Shown here piece after piece: positions 8,729 through 18,439 of a stretch of DNA of 64,000 nucleotides. A program made the translations under genes and the position numbers. The notes below the pieces were generated by a model. The model saw only the letters and a list, made by a program, of their open reading frames with translations, ran no database searches and was not told the origin of the DNA. Positions within the stretch are counted from its first letter, which is position 1. Each line of letters opens with the position of its first letter. The DNA is from Pseudoalteromonas distincta (GTDB lineage Bacteria; Pseudomonadota; Gammaproteobacteria; Enterobacterales; Alteromonadaceae): contig NZ_JWIG01000008.1 of assembly GCF_000814675.1 (NCBI RefSeq), positions 1 to 64,000 of the forward strand. Reading direction: 5' to 3'.

Positions 8729-9705
8729 TATCTATCGATATCAGGATTAGCTTTAGTATCTTCACGTAGTGCATGTGTCATAGCAACCATATCGTCTGGG
8801 ATAGGTGCTTGCCATGTCATCATTTCACCCGTGATTGGATGCGCAATGCTCAATTTTACAGCATGTAGTGCTTGGCGTCTAAAGCTACGAAGTAACTCAA
8901 ATAACTCAGGTGTTGCACCTTTAGGTGGACGCGGACGGCCGCCATAAGATTGATCGCCAATTAGCGGATGATTTAAATGCGCCATGTGCACACGAATCTG
9001 GTGAGTACGGCCTGTTTCTAAGCGCAGACGTAAACGAGTATGAGCACGGAATTTTTCAGCAACACGATAATGTGTAATTGCCGGTTTACCTAGTTCATGT
9101 ACGGCCATATGCGTACGCTGAGTAGGATGACGGCCAATCGCTTTTTCAACCATACCACCTGCAGTCATAGTACCATTACACAGTGCTTCATATTCACGCG
9201 TAAAGTTTTCACGCTTTTGCAGCGCTGTTACTAAATGCGTTTGTGCTGGAATCGTTTTAGCTACAACCATTAAACCGGTCGTGTCTTTATCTAAACGATG
9301 CACAATACCTGCGCGTGGCACGTTAATTATTTCAGGGTAGTAATGTAGCAATGCGTTTAACACTGTTCCATTAGGGTTACCCGCACCTGGGTGAACCACT
9401 AGGCCCATTGGTTTATTAATTACCAAAATATCATCGTCTTCATAAACAATGTTTAATTTGATATCTTGTGCTTCATATTCGCGTGGTGCTTCAATTGTTG
9501 TTTCAACACTTACAACTTCACCACCTAGTAGCTTTTCGCGTGGAGTGTTGAAAATTTCACCGTCTACAGTGATTTTATCATCCAAAATCCACGTTTTTAT
9601 ACGAGAACGTGAATAATCAGGGAACAATTGTGCTAATACTTGGTCTAGACGTTTACCACCTAATTCGGTTGGAACGTCGGCTTGAAGAGAAATTTGCTCT
9701 GACAT
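8728..9705 (-). CDS. rluD: 23S rRNA pseudouridine(1911/1915/1917) synthase RluD
   Basis: A 325-residue pseudouridine synthase with an N-terminal S4 RNA-binding domain (about residues 15-75, GGKRLDQVLAQLFPDYSRSR) and a catalytic domain with the motif GIVHRLDKDTTGLMVVAKT, whose Asp is the nucleophile. RluD modifies helix 69 of 23S rRNA and is needed for normal ribosome assembly. It is divergent from bamD across 141 bp, the order seen in E. coli, and is translationally coupled to pgeF. Confidence 0.95.
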   Translation of the reverse strand: MSEQISLQADVPTELGGKRLDQVLAQLFPDYSRSRIKTWILDDKITVDGEIFNTPREKLLGGEVVSVETTIEAPREYEAQDIKLNIVYEDDDILVINKPMGLVVHPGAGNPNGTVLNALLHYYPEIINVPRAGIVHRLDKDTTGLMVVAKTIPAQTHLVTALQKRENFTREYEALCNGTMTAGGMVEKAIGRHPTQRTHMAVHELGKPAITHYRVAEKFRAHTRLRLRLETGRTHQIRVHMAHLNHPLIGDQSYGGRPRPPKGATPELFELLRSFRRQALHAVKLSIAHPITGEMMTWQAPIPDDMVAMTHALREDTKANPDIDR

Positions 9706-9846
9706 TAGTAACTTTACCCAATTTACCAGTGCAAGCTTTGCTCGACTGGGTTAGAATCGCTTTTAATAAAAGCATAATATAATACGCATAGTTTACTCGG
9801 TTTTACCGACTTGGCCTAGCCGAAGACATCGAAGGTAACAAATAAA

Positions 9847-10611
9847 ATGATAAATAAAATAGGGAAACGTGCATTTGCCATTGTTTTTTCAGTTTCTGTA
9901 CTTAGTTTAGGCGCTTGTTCGTCTGCTCCAGACCAAGAAGACATTCAACGTGTACCGAATAAGTCTGCACACGCTTTATATGAAGATGCAAAAGAAACGC
10001 TAGATTCTGGTTTATATGCTCGTGCAATTGAACTTTTGAGTGCAATAGACTCTCGCTACCCGTTTGGCCCATTCTCTAAGCAAGTACAAATGGACTTAGT
10101 CTATGCACATTATCAATCAGGTAATACTGAACAAGCGCTTGCAACCATTGACCGCTTTATTCGCTTAAACCCAAATCATAAAGACTTAGACTACATGTAT
10201 TACATGCGTGGTTTAGTAAACATTAAAGCAGATAAAAATGCGTTCCAAGAGTACTTTGGTGTAGATAGAGCCGACCGTGATGCTAACCGTACTCGTGTTG
10301 CATTTACAGATTTATCGACATTAGTAAAACGTTTTCCAAAAAGTGATTACGCGCCTGAAGCTAAGCGTCGTTTAGTGTGGCTTTTAAACCGCATGGCACG
10401 TTATGAATTAAAAGTAGCAACTTACTATTACGAACGTGAAGCTTATTTAGCTGCCGCTAATAGAGGTAAGTTTGTTGTTGAGCATTATTCACAAAGCAGT
10501 TACTTAGATCCCGCGCTTGAAATGATGGAGAAAAGTTACGACCAATTAGGTTTAACTGAGCTTAGTGAGCACGCAAAGCAAACACGAAAACTAAATAAAA
10601 GAACTAAATAA
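9847..10611 (+). CDS. bamD: Outer-membrane assembly lipoprotein BamD (ComL)
   Basis: A 254-residue lipoprotein with a signal peptide ending in the lipobox LGAC (Cys24) and a TPR-like body (LYEDAKETLDSGLYARAIELL, then YAHYQSGNTEQALATIDRFI). BamD is the essential lipoprotein partner of BamA in the complex that inserts beta-barrel proteins such as OmpW and BcsC. The signature RDANRTRVAFTDLSTLVKRFP lies near residue 145. The length is normal. A TATAAT at 9778-9783 in the divergent rluD-bamD region may be its -10 element. Confidence 0.95.
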   Translation: MINKIGKRAFAIVFSVSVLSLGACSSAPDQEDIQRVPNKSAHALYEDAKETLDSGLYARAIELLSAIDSRYPFGPFSKQVQMDLVYAHYQSGNTEQALATIDRFIRLNPNHKDLDYMYYMRGLVNIKADKNAFQEYFGVDRADRDANRTRVAFTDLSTLVKRFPKSDYAPEAKRRLVWLLNRMARYELKVATYYYEREAYLAAANRGKFVVEHYSQSSYLDPALEMMEKSYDQLGLTELSEHAKQTRKLNKRTK

Positions 10612-10622
10612 AAGCACTAAAT

Positions 10623-10650
10623 AAAAAAGGCGCTTACTAAGCGCCTTTTT
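10623..10650. terminator. Bidirectional terminator between bamD and glnB
   Basis: AAAAAAGGCGCTTA-c-TAAGCGCCTTTTT is a perfect inverted repeat with an A-run on one side and a T-run on the other, placed between convergent genes. Confidence 0.9.
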
Positions 10651-10669
10651 ACTACATAGAAAAACAAGC

Positions 10670-11083
<414 letters not shown>

Positions 11084-11107
11084 TTACGGTGATAAAACAA
11101 CCGATCA

Positions 11108-11116
11108 TGGTATAAT
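11108..11116 (+). promoter_or_regulatory. Extended -10 promoter element of the first FimT-like gene
   Basis: TGGTATAAT is a perfect extended -10 (TGnTATAAT), 52 bp before the ATG at 11169. No good -35 sits at the usual spacing, which is typical of extended -10 promoters. Confidence 0.5.
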
Positions 11117-11168
11117 TTATTATATAAAAATAGCTATACTTAAATGACTAGCAGTAAATGAGATTAAT

Positions 11169-11738
11169 ATGAAAAACAAACAAAACGGGTTCACCCTTTT
11201 AGAACTCATGGTAACCGTTGCTATCGTTGGCATTATTGCATCAATTGCGATTTGGAATAGTAGCGATATGCTAGAAGAAAATAGAGCTGAGAACTTTTTG
11301 TTGGAATTAAAAAGAAATATTAGCTATGCACGCTCTCAAGCAGCAAGTACAGATGAAATAGTCATTGTGTGTCCTGTTCCCAGTGCAAAAAATCTTGGCA
11401 CTTCCAATCTCACATGTAAAAGTGGGTGGGGCTCAACTAATACTGTGATCTTATTTATAGATGCTAATAATAATGATAACTATGATAGTGCAAATGATAG
11501 CCTACTGCGCGTAATGTCGGATGTGTCTTCTAATGACAAAATAAAATTCACGGGTGATAGCTATCTTCGTTTTGATACTAGCGGACGAATTACAACAAAT
11601 CTTATCGACCCAGAAGTTGATGAGTTGACCGGTTTTATTTATTGTCCTAATAGTGATAACAAAAGCAATAAAGCACTTAGCGTATCTGTCTCTGGTACAG
11701 CTTTTTATCTTGGTGATACTGACGAAACGTGCGACTAA
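11169..11738 (+). CDS. FimT/GspH-family pseudopilin (first of two)
   Basis: A 189-residue prepilin: MKNKQNGFTLLELMVTVAIVGIIASIAI has a short basic leader, the G/F cleavage point of prepilin peptidase, and Glu at +5 of the mature protein, followed by the hydrophobic helix. The rest fits the GspH/FimT domain (RAENFLLELKRNISYARSQAASTDEIV..., GRITT, and Cys pairs in FIYCPNSDN and the C-terminal TCD). It is a minor pilin thought to prime type IV pilus assembly; some FimT proteins bind DNA during uptake. It points toward the pilV-pilE operon instead of being its first gene. About 80 bp separate it from a second FimT-like gene. Confidence 0.85.
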   Translation: MKNKQNGFTLLELMVTVAIVGIIASIAIWNSSDMLEENRAENFLLELKRNISYARSQAASTDEIVIVCPVPSAKNLGTSNLTCKSGWGSTNTVILFIDANNNDNYDSANDSLLRVMSDVSSNDKIKFTGDSYLRFDTSGRITTNLIDPEVDELTGFIYCPNSDNKSNKALSVSVSGTAFYLGDTDETCD

Positions 11739-11817
11739 AAAACATACAAACTTATCTTGCCATATTTGTATCATTTACTAGACTGAGTTAATCATTTATT
11801 AACTCAGGTCTTCAAGG

Positions 11818-12348
11818 ATGAGATTATCAATATCAAAAAACAAGGGAGTGACACTTCTCGAATTAATGGTATCAATTACTGTTGTCAGTGTAATCAGTCA
11901 ATTATCGATGTGGTTTTATCCAGACTTATTGGCTAAAAACCGATTAGATAACCATGTGAATCTGCTACACCGAAATATAAATTATGGCCGCCTTTATGCA
12001 ATTGAAAATGCTACTTACGTCACGCTTTGTGCACTAAAAGACAGTCAATGTACAAAAGACGAGTGGAATGGCCAAATGTCACTCTTTATCGACAAAGATA
12101 AATCAACCTCGTTAGATGATGATGAACTACTCTTAAGCACTTTCGAGGATGTTCATGATGCCGATACTTTAGAGTACCCCCGTAGCGCTATTACGTTTCG
12201 TCCTGACGGGTCATTAAATGGCTTCCAAAATGGGACTTTTATATATTGCCCTAATAGCGATAAAGCCAATCTCAAAGGATTGGCTTTATCTGTAAGTCAA
12301 ACGGGTAGAATTCGTATTAAATCAACTGATAAATGCCAGAAAAAGTAA
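11818..12348 (+). CDS. FimT/GspH-family pseudopilin (second of two)
   Basis: A 176-residue prepilin whose N-terminus, SKNKGVTLLELMVSITVVSV, keeps the G/V cleavage point and Glu at +5. It shares with the preceding gene the order 'RN(I)(S/N)Y(A/G)R', a Cys near residue 73 and the phrase FIYCPNSD near the end, so the two look like old tandem duplicates that have diverged strongly. Its stop is 6 bp from the convergent pilE stop. FimU-like function in the pilus-tip complex is inferred. Confidence 0.82.
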   Translation: MRLSISKNKGVTLLELMVSITVVSVISQLSMWFYPDLLAKNRLDNHVNLLHRNINYGRLYAIENATYVTLCALKDSQCTKDEWNGQMSLFIDKDKSTSLDDDELLLSTFEDVHDADTLEYPRSAITFRPDGSLNGFQNGTFIYCPNSDKANLKGLALSVSQTGRIRIKSTDKCQKK

Positions 12349-12354
12349 CTCTAG

Positions 12355-12780
12355 TTATCTTCCCCAACAGTAGTCAACATCCTTTCCTTCGTTTGTTTTT
12401 GCCCCTTGCGCGCCTTTAGTACCTATATCAGTTATAGATAGCTCGGTGCAATCACCATCTCCTTTTACCGGCCCTGCCACGGGTTTAGCAGTGATTGTAA
12501 AAGCATTTTTATCGGTCACTTTAATCGTTAATTCAAAATGTTTATTCTCGGTTTTGTCTTGCAACCCTAAATCTGTAAATTTCTCTGTATATTCCCTATT
12601 ATCAACAAAATACTGCTCTTCCTTGTTTGCTGCATCTAATAATGCTGCAACTGCCTCTGCACGTGAGGCACGTTTTACATATTCTGTATAATTAGGCAGC
12701 GCAATTGCTGCAAGTATGCCGACGATAGCAACGGCTATCATCAGCTCAATTAAGGTAAAACCACGTTGTTTTTTTATCAT
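12355..12780 (-). CDS. pilE: Type IV minor pilin PilE-like
   Basis: A 141-residue prepilin: [43 protein letters not shown] is the textbook type IV pilin start, with cleavage after Gly7 and Glu5 in the mature protein. A Cys pair (GDGDC... and DYCWGR) would close the C-terminal D-loop. In P. aeruginosa the PilE of this operon is a minor pilin at the tip, and its position directly after pilY1 (10 bp) supports that reading. It is the last gene of pilV-W-X-Y1-E. The symbol follows Pseudomonas usage, not the Neisseria major pilin. Confidence 0.88.
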   Translation of the reverse strand: MIKKQRGFTLIELMIAVAIVGILAAIALPNYTEYVKRASRAEAVAALLDAANKEEQYFVDNREYTEKFTDLGLQDKTENKHFELTIKVTDKNAFTITAKPVAGPVKGDGDCTELSITDIGTKGAQGAKTNEGKDVDYCWGR

Positions 12781-12790
12781 TTAAGCCTCC

Positions 12791-15700
12791 TTAATCGTCT
12801 TCATTCTGTATATTTTCATCATTCTCTTCACGCTTATATATATAAGTTTGCTGAGTTTTAAAACCAAACCCTAATGCTTTGTCATTAACAAGTTGTATTT
12901 TATCATCTACAACTTTTAATCCTGGGCCTGTAATTTCAAGTGGTTGGAGCGGGTTTTCAGCATTTTCACCTTTGATACCCGGCCCAATTAGATAAAACTG
13001 ACTTTTTACTTCCTCATCAGGATCATCATCGCACTTTCCGTTATCATCACTATCTGCACATGAAGAACCAAAATAAAGTTGTGGCGTATCTGGCACCTCT
13101 GTACTTGTAGCAAATTTCAGATCGTCATAAACTTTAGTACCGTAGTGCAAATGAAATGCGTAAAGAGAGCCCCCTCCTCCACTTAATGAACATTGATTTT
13201 TAATTGATGAATCCAACGTCGGAGTAAAAGATGTAAAATAAGCAACGCCACCAACAACGGTTGCCGCAGCTAACGACTTTTCACCAGTAGCGAGTTTATA
13301 ACGCCACCCAACAAAATCATTCGCAAGTTCATCTTCTAATTTTACAAACTCAGTTACACTATTTAAAGCGCTGCCAAATTCATCATCATTCATCTCCATT
13401 AACATACTATGCGTTATAGCTTTAGGCGCAGATTCGAATAATTTAGTAACTGTATTTTCATCTCTAATCATAAATAATTCATCAGCAGTGCCTTCTCCAT
13501 TAGGATTTGAACGATTACCACTACCAATCACAATTGCATCATAAGGTGTATCTAATCGAGTGACTACACCATCTTTAATAGTTACTTTACTAAACATAGT
13601 TCTCGCCACCACGGGCTTGTAAAAAAAGCGTCTATCGGCATGAATACCAAGATCTGCTAACTGAAAATGACTAAATTTTCCTTCATCTGATATATCTATA
13701 CGCCAGATACCTCCACCAGTATCTGCCGCATATATCCGGTCTGTATAGCCATCATAATTAGAATCCAATAACGTTACATCAGCAGCAATACTATATTTTC
13801 CTTTAAATTCGGCATCCTTAGATGCATCTCCCTTAGGTGCTAAAATCCAAACTTTTTCACCTGTTTTTGCATTAACGATATAAATGCCGCGGCCAACTTC
13901 GTCCTCAGTTTTTACATTAGCGTTATCGGCGTCATTCGAATCTTTATTGGTATCATAACCAGCCCCAAATATTAAAAGGGGAGTATTTCCTTTTGATTTT
14001 ATATAAGCAACTTGGGGCTTAGACCACGTTTGGCCAAGGTTTTTAAATTTCCCTTCACCGCCTTTAATAGTCCACATTAAACTTGGAGAGTCTGGCTTTG
14101 TAATATCCAAACCATAATAATTACGACCACCTCTGCGCATACCTACAGCAGCCCAGACTTGGTCACCTTTAGTTGCGTTAATAGTTCCATCATTTAAACC
14201 TTCACCATTAAGGCTCTTATTGTTGAAATAAACACTAATAGGTCCATCTATGCCGTATTCTTTAGTACTATGTTCATCACGAAGAGGTTCAATAATTTTG
14301 TATAGTTCAGATGGAATAAACGCCCAACTTTCACTAACTTTATTGTTAGTGTCATCATCTTTAAACATATGTAAAAAGCCAGCATTAGTACCAATTAGAA
14401 TACGAATGTCACCGTTACCATAGTCTATCGCAACTGGTTTTGAGTGCAGTGGGTCACCAAATATATCATCGCGTAAAGCGTCAGATTCGCTATTTTGTTT
14501 ATTATCATACCCGCGAGCCCAGTTAATAATATTTTTTAAGTCAGATTTATCAACATCAAAAGCAACCGCTGCTTTTTGCTTATTGCCATAGGCATTTTTA
14601 ATCTTATTAAAATTAAAGTCTAATAATGTATTAGTATTTGCATTTGTAAGTATTTTACGAGCTTTGTCACTACTTATTAATGCAGCATTGACTCCACCCT
14701 CTTTTACAGAGCTACCATCGGAAGTTCCATCAGGACTCCAAAATGTATGCGCACTCGTCTTTATAAGGCCATCACTATCAAACGCTTCTATATCTTTGGA
14801 ATCAATAACTTTGTTACCTGATAATTTCAGTTTTTTTAGATTACCACGCCATCTAGTATGCTTTTCAGGATAAAACATACCTAAGTATATGGCGTCTCGA
14901 CTACGCGTTTGATCTACATTATTACTTGCAACAGAAGGGGATGTAAAAGTACTATTTTCCTGTCTAATCGCTGCTACAGCATTATTTAGCGACTGAGACA
15001 ATTCATCTGGTGTACTTGCTGGTAAGTTTTCTCCCCCGCCTAATTCAGCAGCTCGCTTTAACAGATATTGACCTTCGGTGCTCATTCCTGAACCAAATCC
15101 AATCGTATATAAACGACCCGTTTCATTTATCTCGGGAGTAGATGGGTACAGATCGACAACAGTGTCGTCTGTTCCATGAATAATTTTAGCCAATTGGTGT
15201 AAGTAGTTATCATAGCGAAAGTCATCTTTATCAAGTTCTCTACCAATATAGTCTTGTATAGTTAGCTCTCGGCCAAAAAGCTTATTATGCTCTGTGCTGA
15301 TAGAACCATCACTATCATTGTCACTGGAAGAGCTTAGATAATAACCATTGTATTTAGGTGATGGATCACCATCAGTCATATAGATAATATTTACTGAATT
15401 ATCACAACGCTTAGCTTCAGCTGCGCTATCAGCAAAAGGTGATATATAAGAATAGCTAGAAACAACATCTTCTAAAACAGATGTGCATTCCTTTTTAGTC
15501 CCCCAGACCCATCTTCCGTACCATCTACTCCAATATTTATAAGGAACATCTTCGCATCTTTGAACTTGTTCTTGAGTAATAATTGCAGATTCTATACCTG
15601 TGTCTCTTTTATCTCGATCTACCAGAAGAGCATAGTCCAACTCTTTTCCTGTAATATATAAATATGCTTCCCATAAAGTTTCAGCGAGAGGCGTTCCACC

Positions 15701-16099
15701 GCTAGCTGGAAGTGATGCTATAGATGCGTCAATATCAGAGGCAGGGCTACCAATTCCATTTAATACATAGCCACCATCGGTCCCGTTAAAGCGCATTAAT
15801 CCGAAATCGATTGAATCCTTATTATCATCGACTACTTTACTCATAGCCTCTTGAGCAGCTTCAAGCCTGCTATCAGAACAAAGGATATATGGCCCATTAT
15901 AATACTTTTGCCCACAGTCATCCCCTGTACTTGAAGAAAAGGCCATACTCCCGGAGGTATCAAAAATTAATAATACTCGCGGTTTTTCATCTGAGTTAGC
16001 ATCTTTATTTACATAAAGCTCGATATCCTCAGCGTATGCCTGCATATTAATTGCTGATGTAAATAATAAAACGAGTGCTATATAAAGTTTAAATTTCAT
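12791..16099 (-). CDS. pilY1: Type IV pilus tip adhesin PilY1
   Basis: An 1102-residue secreted protein with a signal peptide (ending about AYAED). The N-terminal von Willebrand A-like domain has the metal site DTSGS near residue 48 and MTDGDPSP further on. The C-terminal half is the PilY1 beta-propeller (AAVGMRRGGRNYYGLDI, PQVAYIKS) with a calcium loop, DSNYDGYTDRIYAADTGGGI. A second acid loop, DSDDNGKCDDDPDEE, lies near the C-terminus. PilY1 sits at the pilus tip, antagonises retraction and mediates adhesion and surface sensing in Pseudomonas. It lies between pilX (1-bp gap) and pilE. Confidence 0.93.
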   Translation of the reverse strand: MKFKLYIALVLLFTSAINMQAYAEDIELYVNKDANSDEKPRVLLIFDTSGSMAFSSSTGDDCGQKYYNGPYILCSDSRLEAAQEAMSKVVDDNKDSIDFGLMRFNGTDGGYVLNGIGSPASDIDASIASLPASGGTPLAETLWEAYLYITGKELDYALLVDRDKRDTGIESAIITQEQVQRCEDVPYKYWSRWYGRWVWGTKKECTSVLEDVVSSYSYISPFADSAAEAKRCDNSVNIIYMTDGDPSPKYNGYYLSSSSDNDSDGSISTEHNKLFGRELTIQDYIGRELDKDDFRYDNYLHQLAKIIHGTDDTVVDLYPSTPEINETGRLYTIGFGSGMSTEGQYLLKRAAELGGGENLPASTPDELSQSLNNAVAAIRQENSTFTSPSVASNNVDQTRSRDAIYLGMFYPEKHTRWRGNLKKLKLSGNKVIDSKDIEAFDSDGLIKTSAHTFWSPDGTSDGSSVKEGGVNAALISSDKARKILTNANTNTLLDFNFNKIKNAYGNKQKAAVAFDVDKSDLKNIINWARGYDNKQNSESDALRDDIFGDPLHSKPVAIDYGNGDIRILIGTNAGFLHMFKDDDTNNKVSESWAFIPSELYKIIEPLRDEHSTKEYGIDGPISVYFNNKSLNGEGLNDGTINATKGDQVWAAVGMRRGGRNYYGLDITKPDSPSLMWTIKGGEGKFKNLGQTWSKPQVAYIKSKGNTPLLIFGAGYDTNKDSNDADNANVKTEDEVGRGIYIVNAKTGEKVWILAPKGDASKDAEFKGKYSIAADVTLLDSNYDGYTDRIYAADTGGGIWRIDISDEGKFSHFQLADLGIHADRRFFYKPVVARTMFSKVTIKDGVVTRLDTPYDAIVIGSGNRSNPNGEGTADELFMIRDENTVTKLFESAPKAITHSMLMEMNDDEFGSALNSVTEFVKLEDELANDFVGWRYKLATGEKSLAAATVVGGVAYFTSFTPTLDSSIKNQCSLSGGGGSLYAFHLHYGTKVYDDLKFATSTEVPDTPQLYFGSSCADSDDNGKCDDDPDEEVKSQFYLIGPGIKGENAENPLQPLEITGPGLKVVDDKIQLVNDKALGFGFKTQQTYIYKREENDENIQNEDD

Positions 16100-16100
16100 C

Positions 16101-16631
16101 TTAAATCCCCTTACCCGTACTGGCCATCTCTTGAGCTATACCAGTTACTATAGTTAACTGGTGCTTGCTTTTAGAGCCATATTCTATAGTAGTAGATACT
16201 TGAACCATGTTGCATGAAACACCCGCTGTAAAACTATAACTACGAGGGCAATTAAGCTCTAGCGAACCGCGATTTAAATTCGTCATTATGCTCTTCATTT
16301 CGTGTCCAGGCTCTGTAATGTCTTTCTCTGGTATCATTATTTTATTACCATCACTATCAAGCTTACCCGAATCTGTAGCGATCTCATCTGGAGTAAGAAA
16401 AAAGTCACTATCAGCACCTTCTTTAGCTTCTGACGCAATCACTCTTTGCACTTCGCCAATCAATTGATTTTCTGCAACTTCTCGCTCTTGTGCTGCATTA
16501 GTAATTTTAATATCAATTGTACTACTACTCATAAGAGTAACTGCAATGCCGGTAACAGCTATCACCATAATTAATGCTGTTAAAAGCACCACACCTTGTT
16601 GCTTACTTGGTAACAACTTTAAATTTTCCAT
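16101..16631 (-). CDS. pilX: Type IV pilus assembly protein PilX
   Basis: A 176-residue protein with the PilX N-terminus (SKQQGVVLLTALIMVIAVTG), a prepilin-like helix in which Glu5 is replaced, as is usual for PilX. The segment AAQEREVAENQLIGEVQRVI is a characteristic amphipathic continuation. It is a minor pilin that joins PilV, PilW and PilE in the tip complex with PilY1. It overlaps pilW by 13 bp. Confidence 0.88.
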   Translation of the reverse strand: MENLKLLPSKQQGVVLLTALIMVIAVTGIAVTLMSSSTIDIKITNAAQEREVAENQLIGEVQRVIASEAKEGADSDFFLTPDEIATDSGKLDSDGNKIMIPEKDITEPGHEMKSIMTNLNRGSLELNCPRSYSFTAGVSCNMVQVSTTIEYGSKSKHQLTIVTGIAQEMASTGKGI

Positions 16632-17653
16632 AGATTACCTCCAACATTACTTAAACGAATAGTTGTTGTAAAAACAGTGCGTCTATAATTATCATTAAAA
16701 GTTAGATCTCGTTTACCTGCACCTTCACCTAAGGTATATTTTTGATTTTTTATTTTTAAGCCCGGATCTGGTTGCAATGCTCTAACTAGTAAAAACACTT
16801 GTACAGTTAAAATACCTTTACGGTTTTCCCATTCAGAAGAGGCTATTTTTTCAATGCTTTTATAAGTGTCAACCTTGCTATCACTGTTAGTATCAAGACC
16901 AAAAATAAAACGCATGTTTTCAACACCTTCCATTATCGTTTCATTGGTCATTTTTCCTTTTACTAATCGTTTTCGTTTTAATACAGGTACTTTTATTTTT
17001 TTATTATTAACTTCATACTCTTGCTCTGAAATATAATAAACGTGATGAGTATATGGCCATATAGTTACATTATCGTTTGTCGGAGTATATTCACCAGTTA
17101 CAAATTTCGCTTGCTCTTGCTCAGCAATAAAGAAATAGACTGCGCTATTATCTTTACCCGTTGTTTTGTTTTCATAAGTAATTGTGCCATCATCATTATA
17201 GGTAGGCACATATTGTAAGTTACCTTGTAGAAACTTGAGTTGAAGAATATCACTCCCTTGAGTTGCATCACCTATACAGTTTAATTCACTTGTACTTTCA
17301 GCTGTTTCTGCATATATAGTACGAAAATTACTACTACTGGTTAAATCTGGAAAACTTCCGTTATTAGTTCCATCAGCACCAACGCAATCTTTAGTGGGTG
17401 CTAAAGAGCTAACTGTTGTATTTACAGCTGTGAACGAGTCATCGTAATAAGTTCCCCAAAAACCTACTTGCTCAATATCACGTTGCATAATATTTATAGC
17501 TAAGCGTCCTGACTCTTGGAGTTCACCTATTGCCATTGTGTCTTTTGTGGTTAATTTCATACTAATAAAAGTAAACATAACGCCACCTAAAATCAAACCA
17601 CCAATAAATAGTGAAATCATAACTTCTACAAGAGTAAACCCTTTTTGCTTCAT
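16619..17653 (-). CDS. pilW: Type IV pilus assembly protein PilW
   Basis: A 344-residue prepilin: MKQKGFTLVEVMISLFIGGLILGGV, with the G/F cleavage site and Glu5, then the PilW body including GRLAINIMQRDIEQVGFWG. It lies 1 bp downstream of pilV and overlaps pilX, so translation is coupled. Its role is a minor pilin in the tip-priming complex. Confidence 0.9.
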   Translation of the reverse strand: MKQKGFTLVEVMISLFIGGLILGGVMFTFISMKLTTKDTMAIGELQESGRLAINIMQRDIEQVGFWGTYYDDSFTAVNTTVSSLAPTKDCVGADGTNNGSFPDLTSSSNFRTIYAETAESTSELNCIGDATQGSDILQLKFLQGNLQYVPTYNDDGTITYENKTTGKDNSAVYFFIAEQEQAKFVTGEYTPTNDNVTIWPYTHHVYYISEQEYEVNNKKIKVPVLKRKRLVKGKMTNETIMEGVENMRFIFGLDTNSDSKVDTYKSIEKIASSEWENRKGILTVQVFLLVRALQPDPGLKIKNQKYTLGEGAGKRDLTFNDNYRRTVFTTTIRLSNVGGNLWKI

Positions 17654-17654
17654 G

Positions 17655-18254
17655 TTAGCTCCTCACATATATGTAGCTGGTTAAAACCACTAAGCGACGT
17701 TTGTTATTAGCCTTATCGCCACAAGCTACTTTTCCAGTATCTGTATTTGCTTTAAACTCTTGTCGCCCTTGCCACGATATAACGACTTCAATATTAAACC
17801 CTTTACCGCCCGTATTAGCGGCTGAGGTTTGGCTAATACACACGGTGGCATCATCTAAGGAGCCGGTACTATATTTATCCTCAGTACTACGTGCGCTGAT
17901 AGCACGCTTCCATTGTGCCACGTCCAGAGATACTATCTGCTCAGTGTCGCACTCACTATCACTAGCAAAGCAAGCTGATGATTCGGTCTCCTTGCTATCA
18001 CTTTTTATTGCTTTATCGCCGTTATAAGAACCATAAAGTTTAATAGAGGTAATGGTATCGTTAGCTCGTATGCGCTGCACAATATCAGTACCAAGCGCAA
18101 CGGCGGCTGCACGCTGCATAGAGTCAAAGCTCGCCTGCTTTGCTTTTGCTTGCAAAGCAACTGCGCCTAAAAGACCAAAACTAAGAATAATAAATGCAAT
18201 TAACACTTCAATCAGAGTGAAGCCTCTTTGCACTTTTGTTTGAGATGACTGCAT
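17655..18254 (-). CDS. pilV: Type IV pilus modification/minor pilin PilV
   Basis: A 199-residue prepilin starting [27 protein letters not shown], the PilV signature with Glu5 and the conserved 'GLLG' turn. The body (AAAVALGTDIVQRIRAND) also matches the family. It is the first gene of the pilV-W-X-Y1-E operon. Its start lies 185 bp downstream of the LytTR regulator stop; that gap carries repeated GTT motifs. Confidence 0.9.
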   Translation of the reverse strand: MQSSQTKVQRGFTLIEVLIAFIILSFGLLGAVALQAKAKQASFDSMQRAAAVALGTDIVQRIRANDTITSIKLYGSYNGDKAIKSDSKETESSACFASDSECDTEQIVSLDVAQWKRAISARSTEDKYSTGSLDDATVCISQTSAANTGGKGFNIEVVISWQGRQEFKANTDTGKVACGDKANNKRRLVVLTSYIYVRS

Positions 18255-18337
18255 AATAGAACCAAATAAAAATTATCTGATTATAAGTTTATGCTATTTA
18301 TTTGAGGAATCAATGAGGACTAAGACAAGCGGTTATA

Positions 18338-18389
18338 TTTGTTGATAAACGGTTAATTAAACCTGTTTATTCAATAACACCGTTGATAA
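18338..18389 (+). promoter_or_regulatory. Candidate LytTR-regulator binding repeats before pilV
   Basis: Three motifs resemble the LytTR half-site pattern [TA][AC][CA]GTTN[AG][TG]: TTTGTTGAT (18338-18346), ACGGTTAAT (18349-18357, one mismatch) and ACCGTTGAT (18379-18387, perfect). GTTGATAA occurs twice, at 18341 and 18382. The spacings are not the standard 21-bp step, so this is a candidate only. Confidence 0.35.
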
Positions 18390-18439
18390 TTAAGACTCAA
18401 ATGTATTTAAATCAGGGGGAGGTTAATTGCAAGGTAAGC

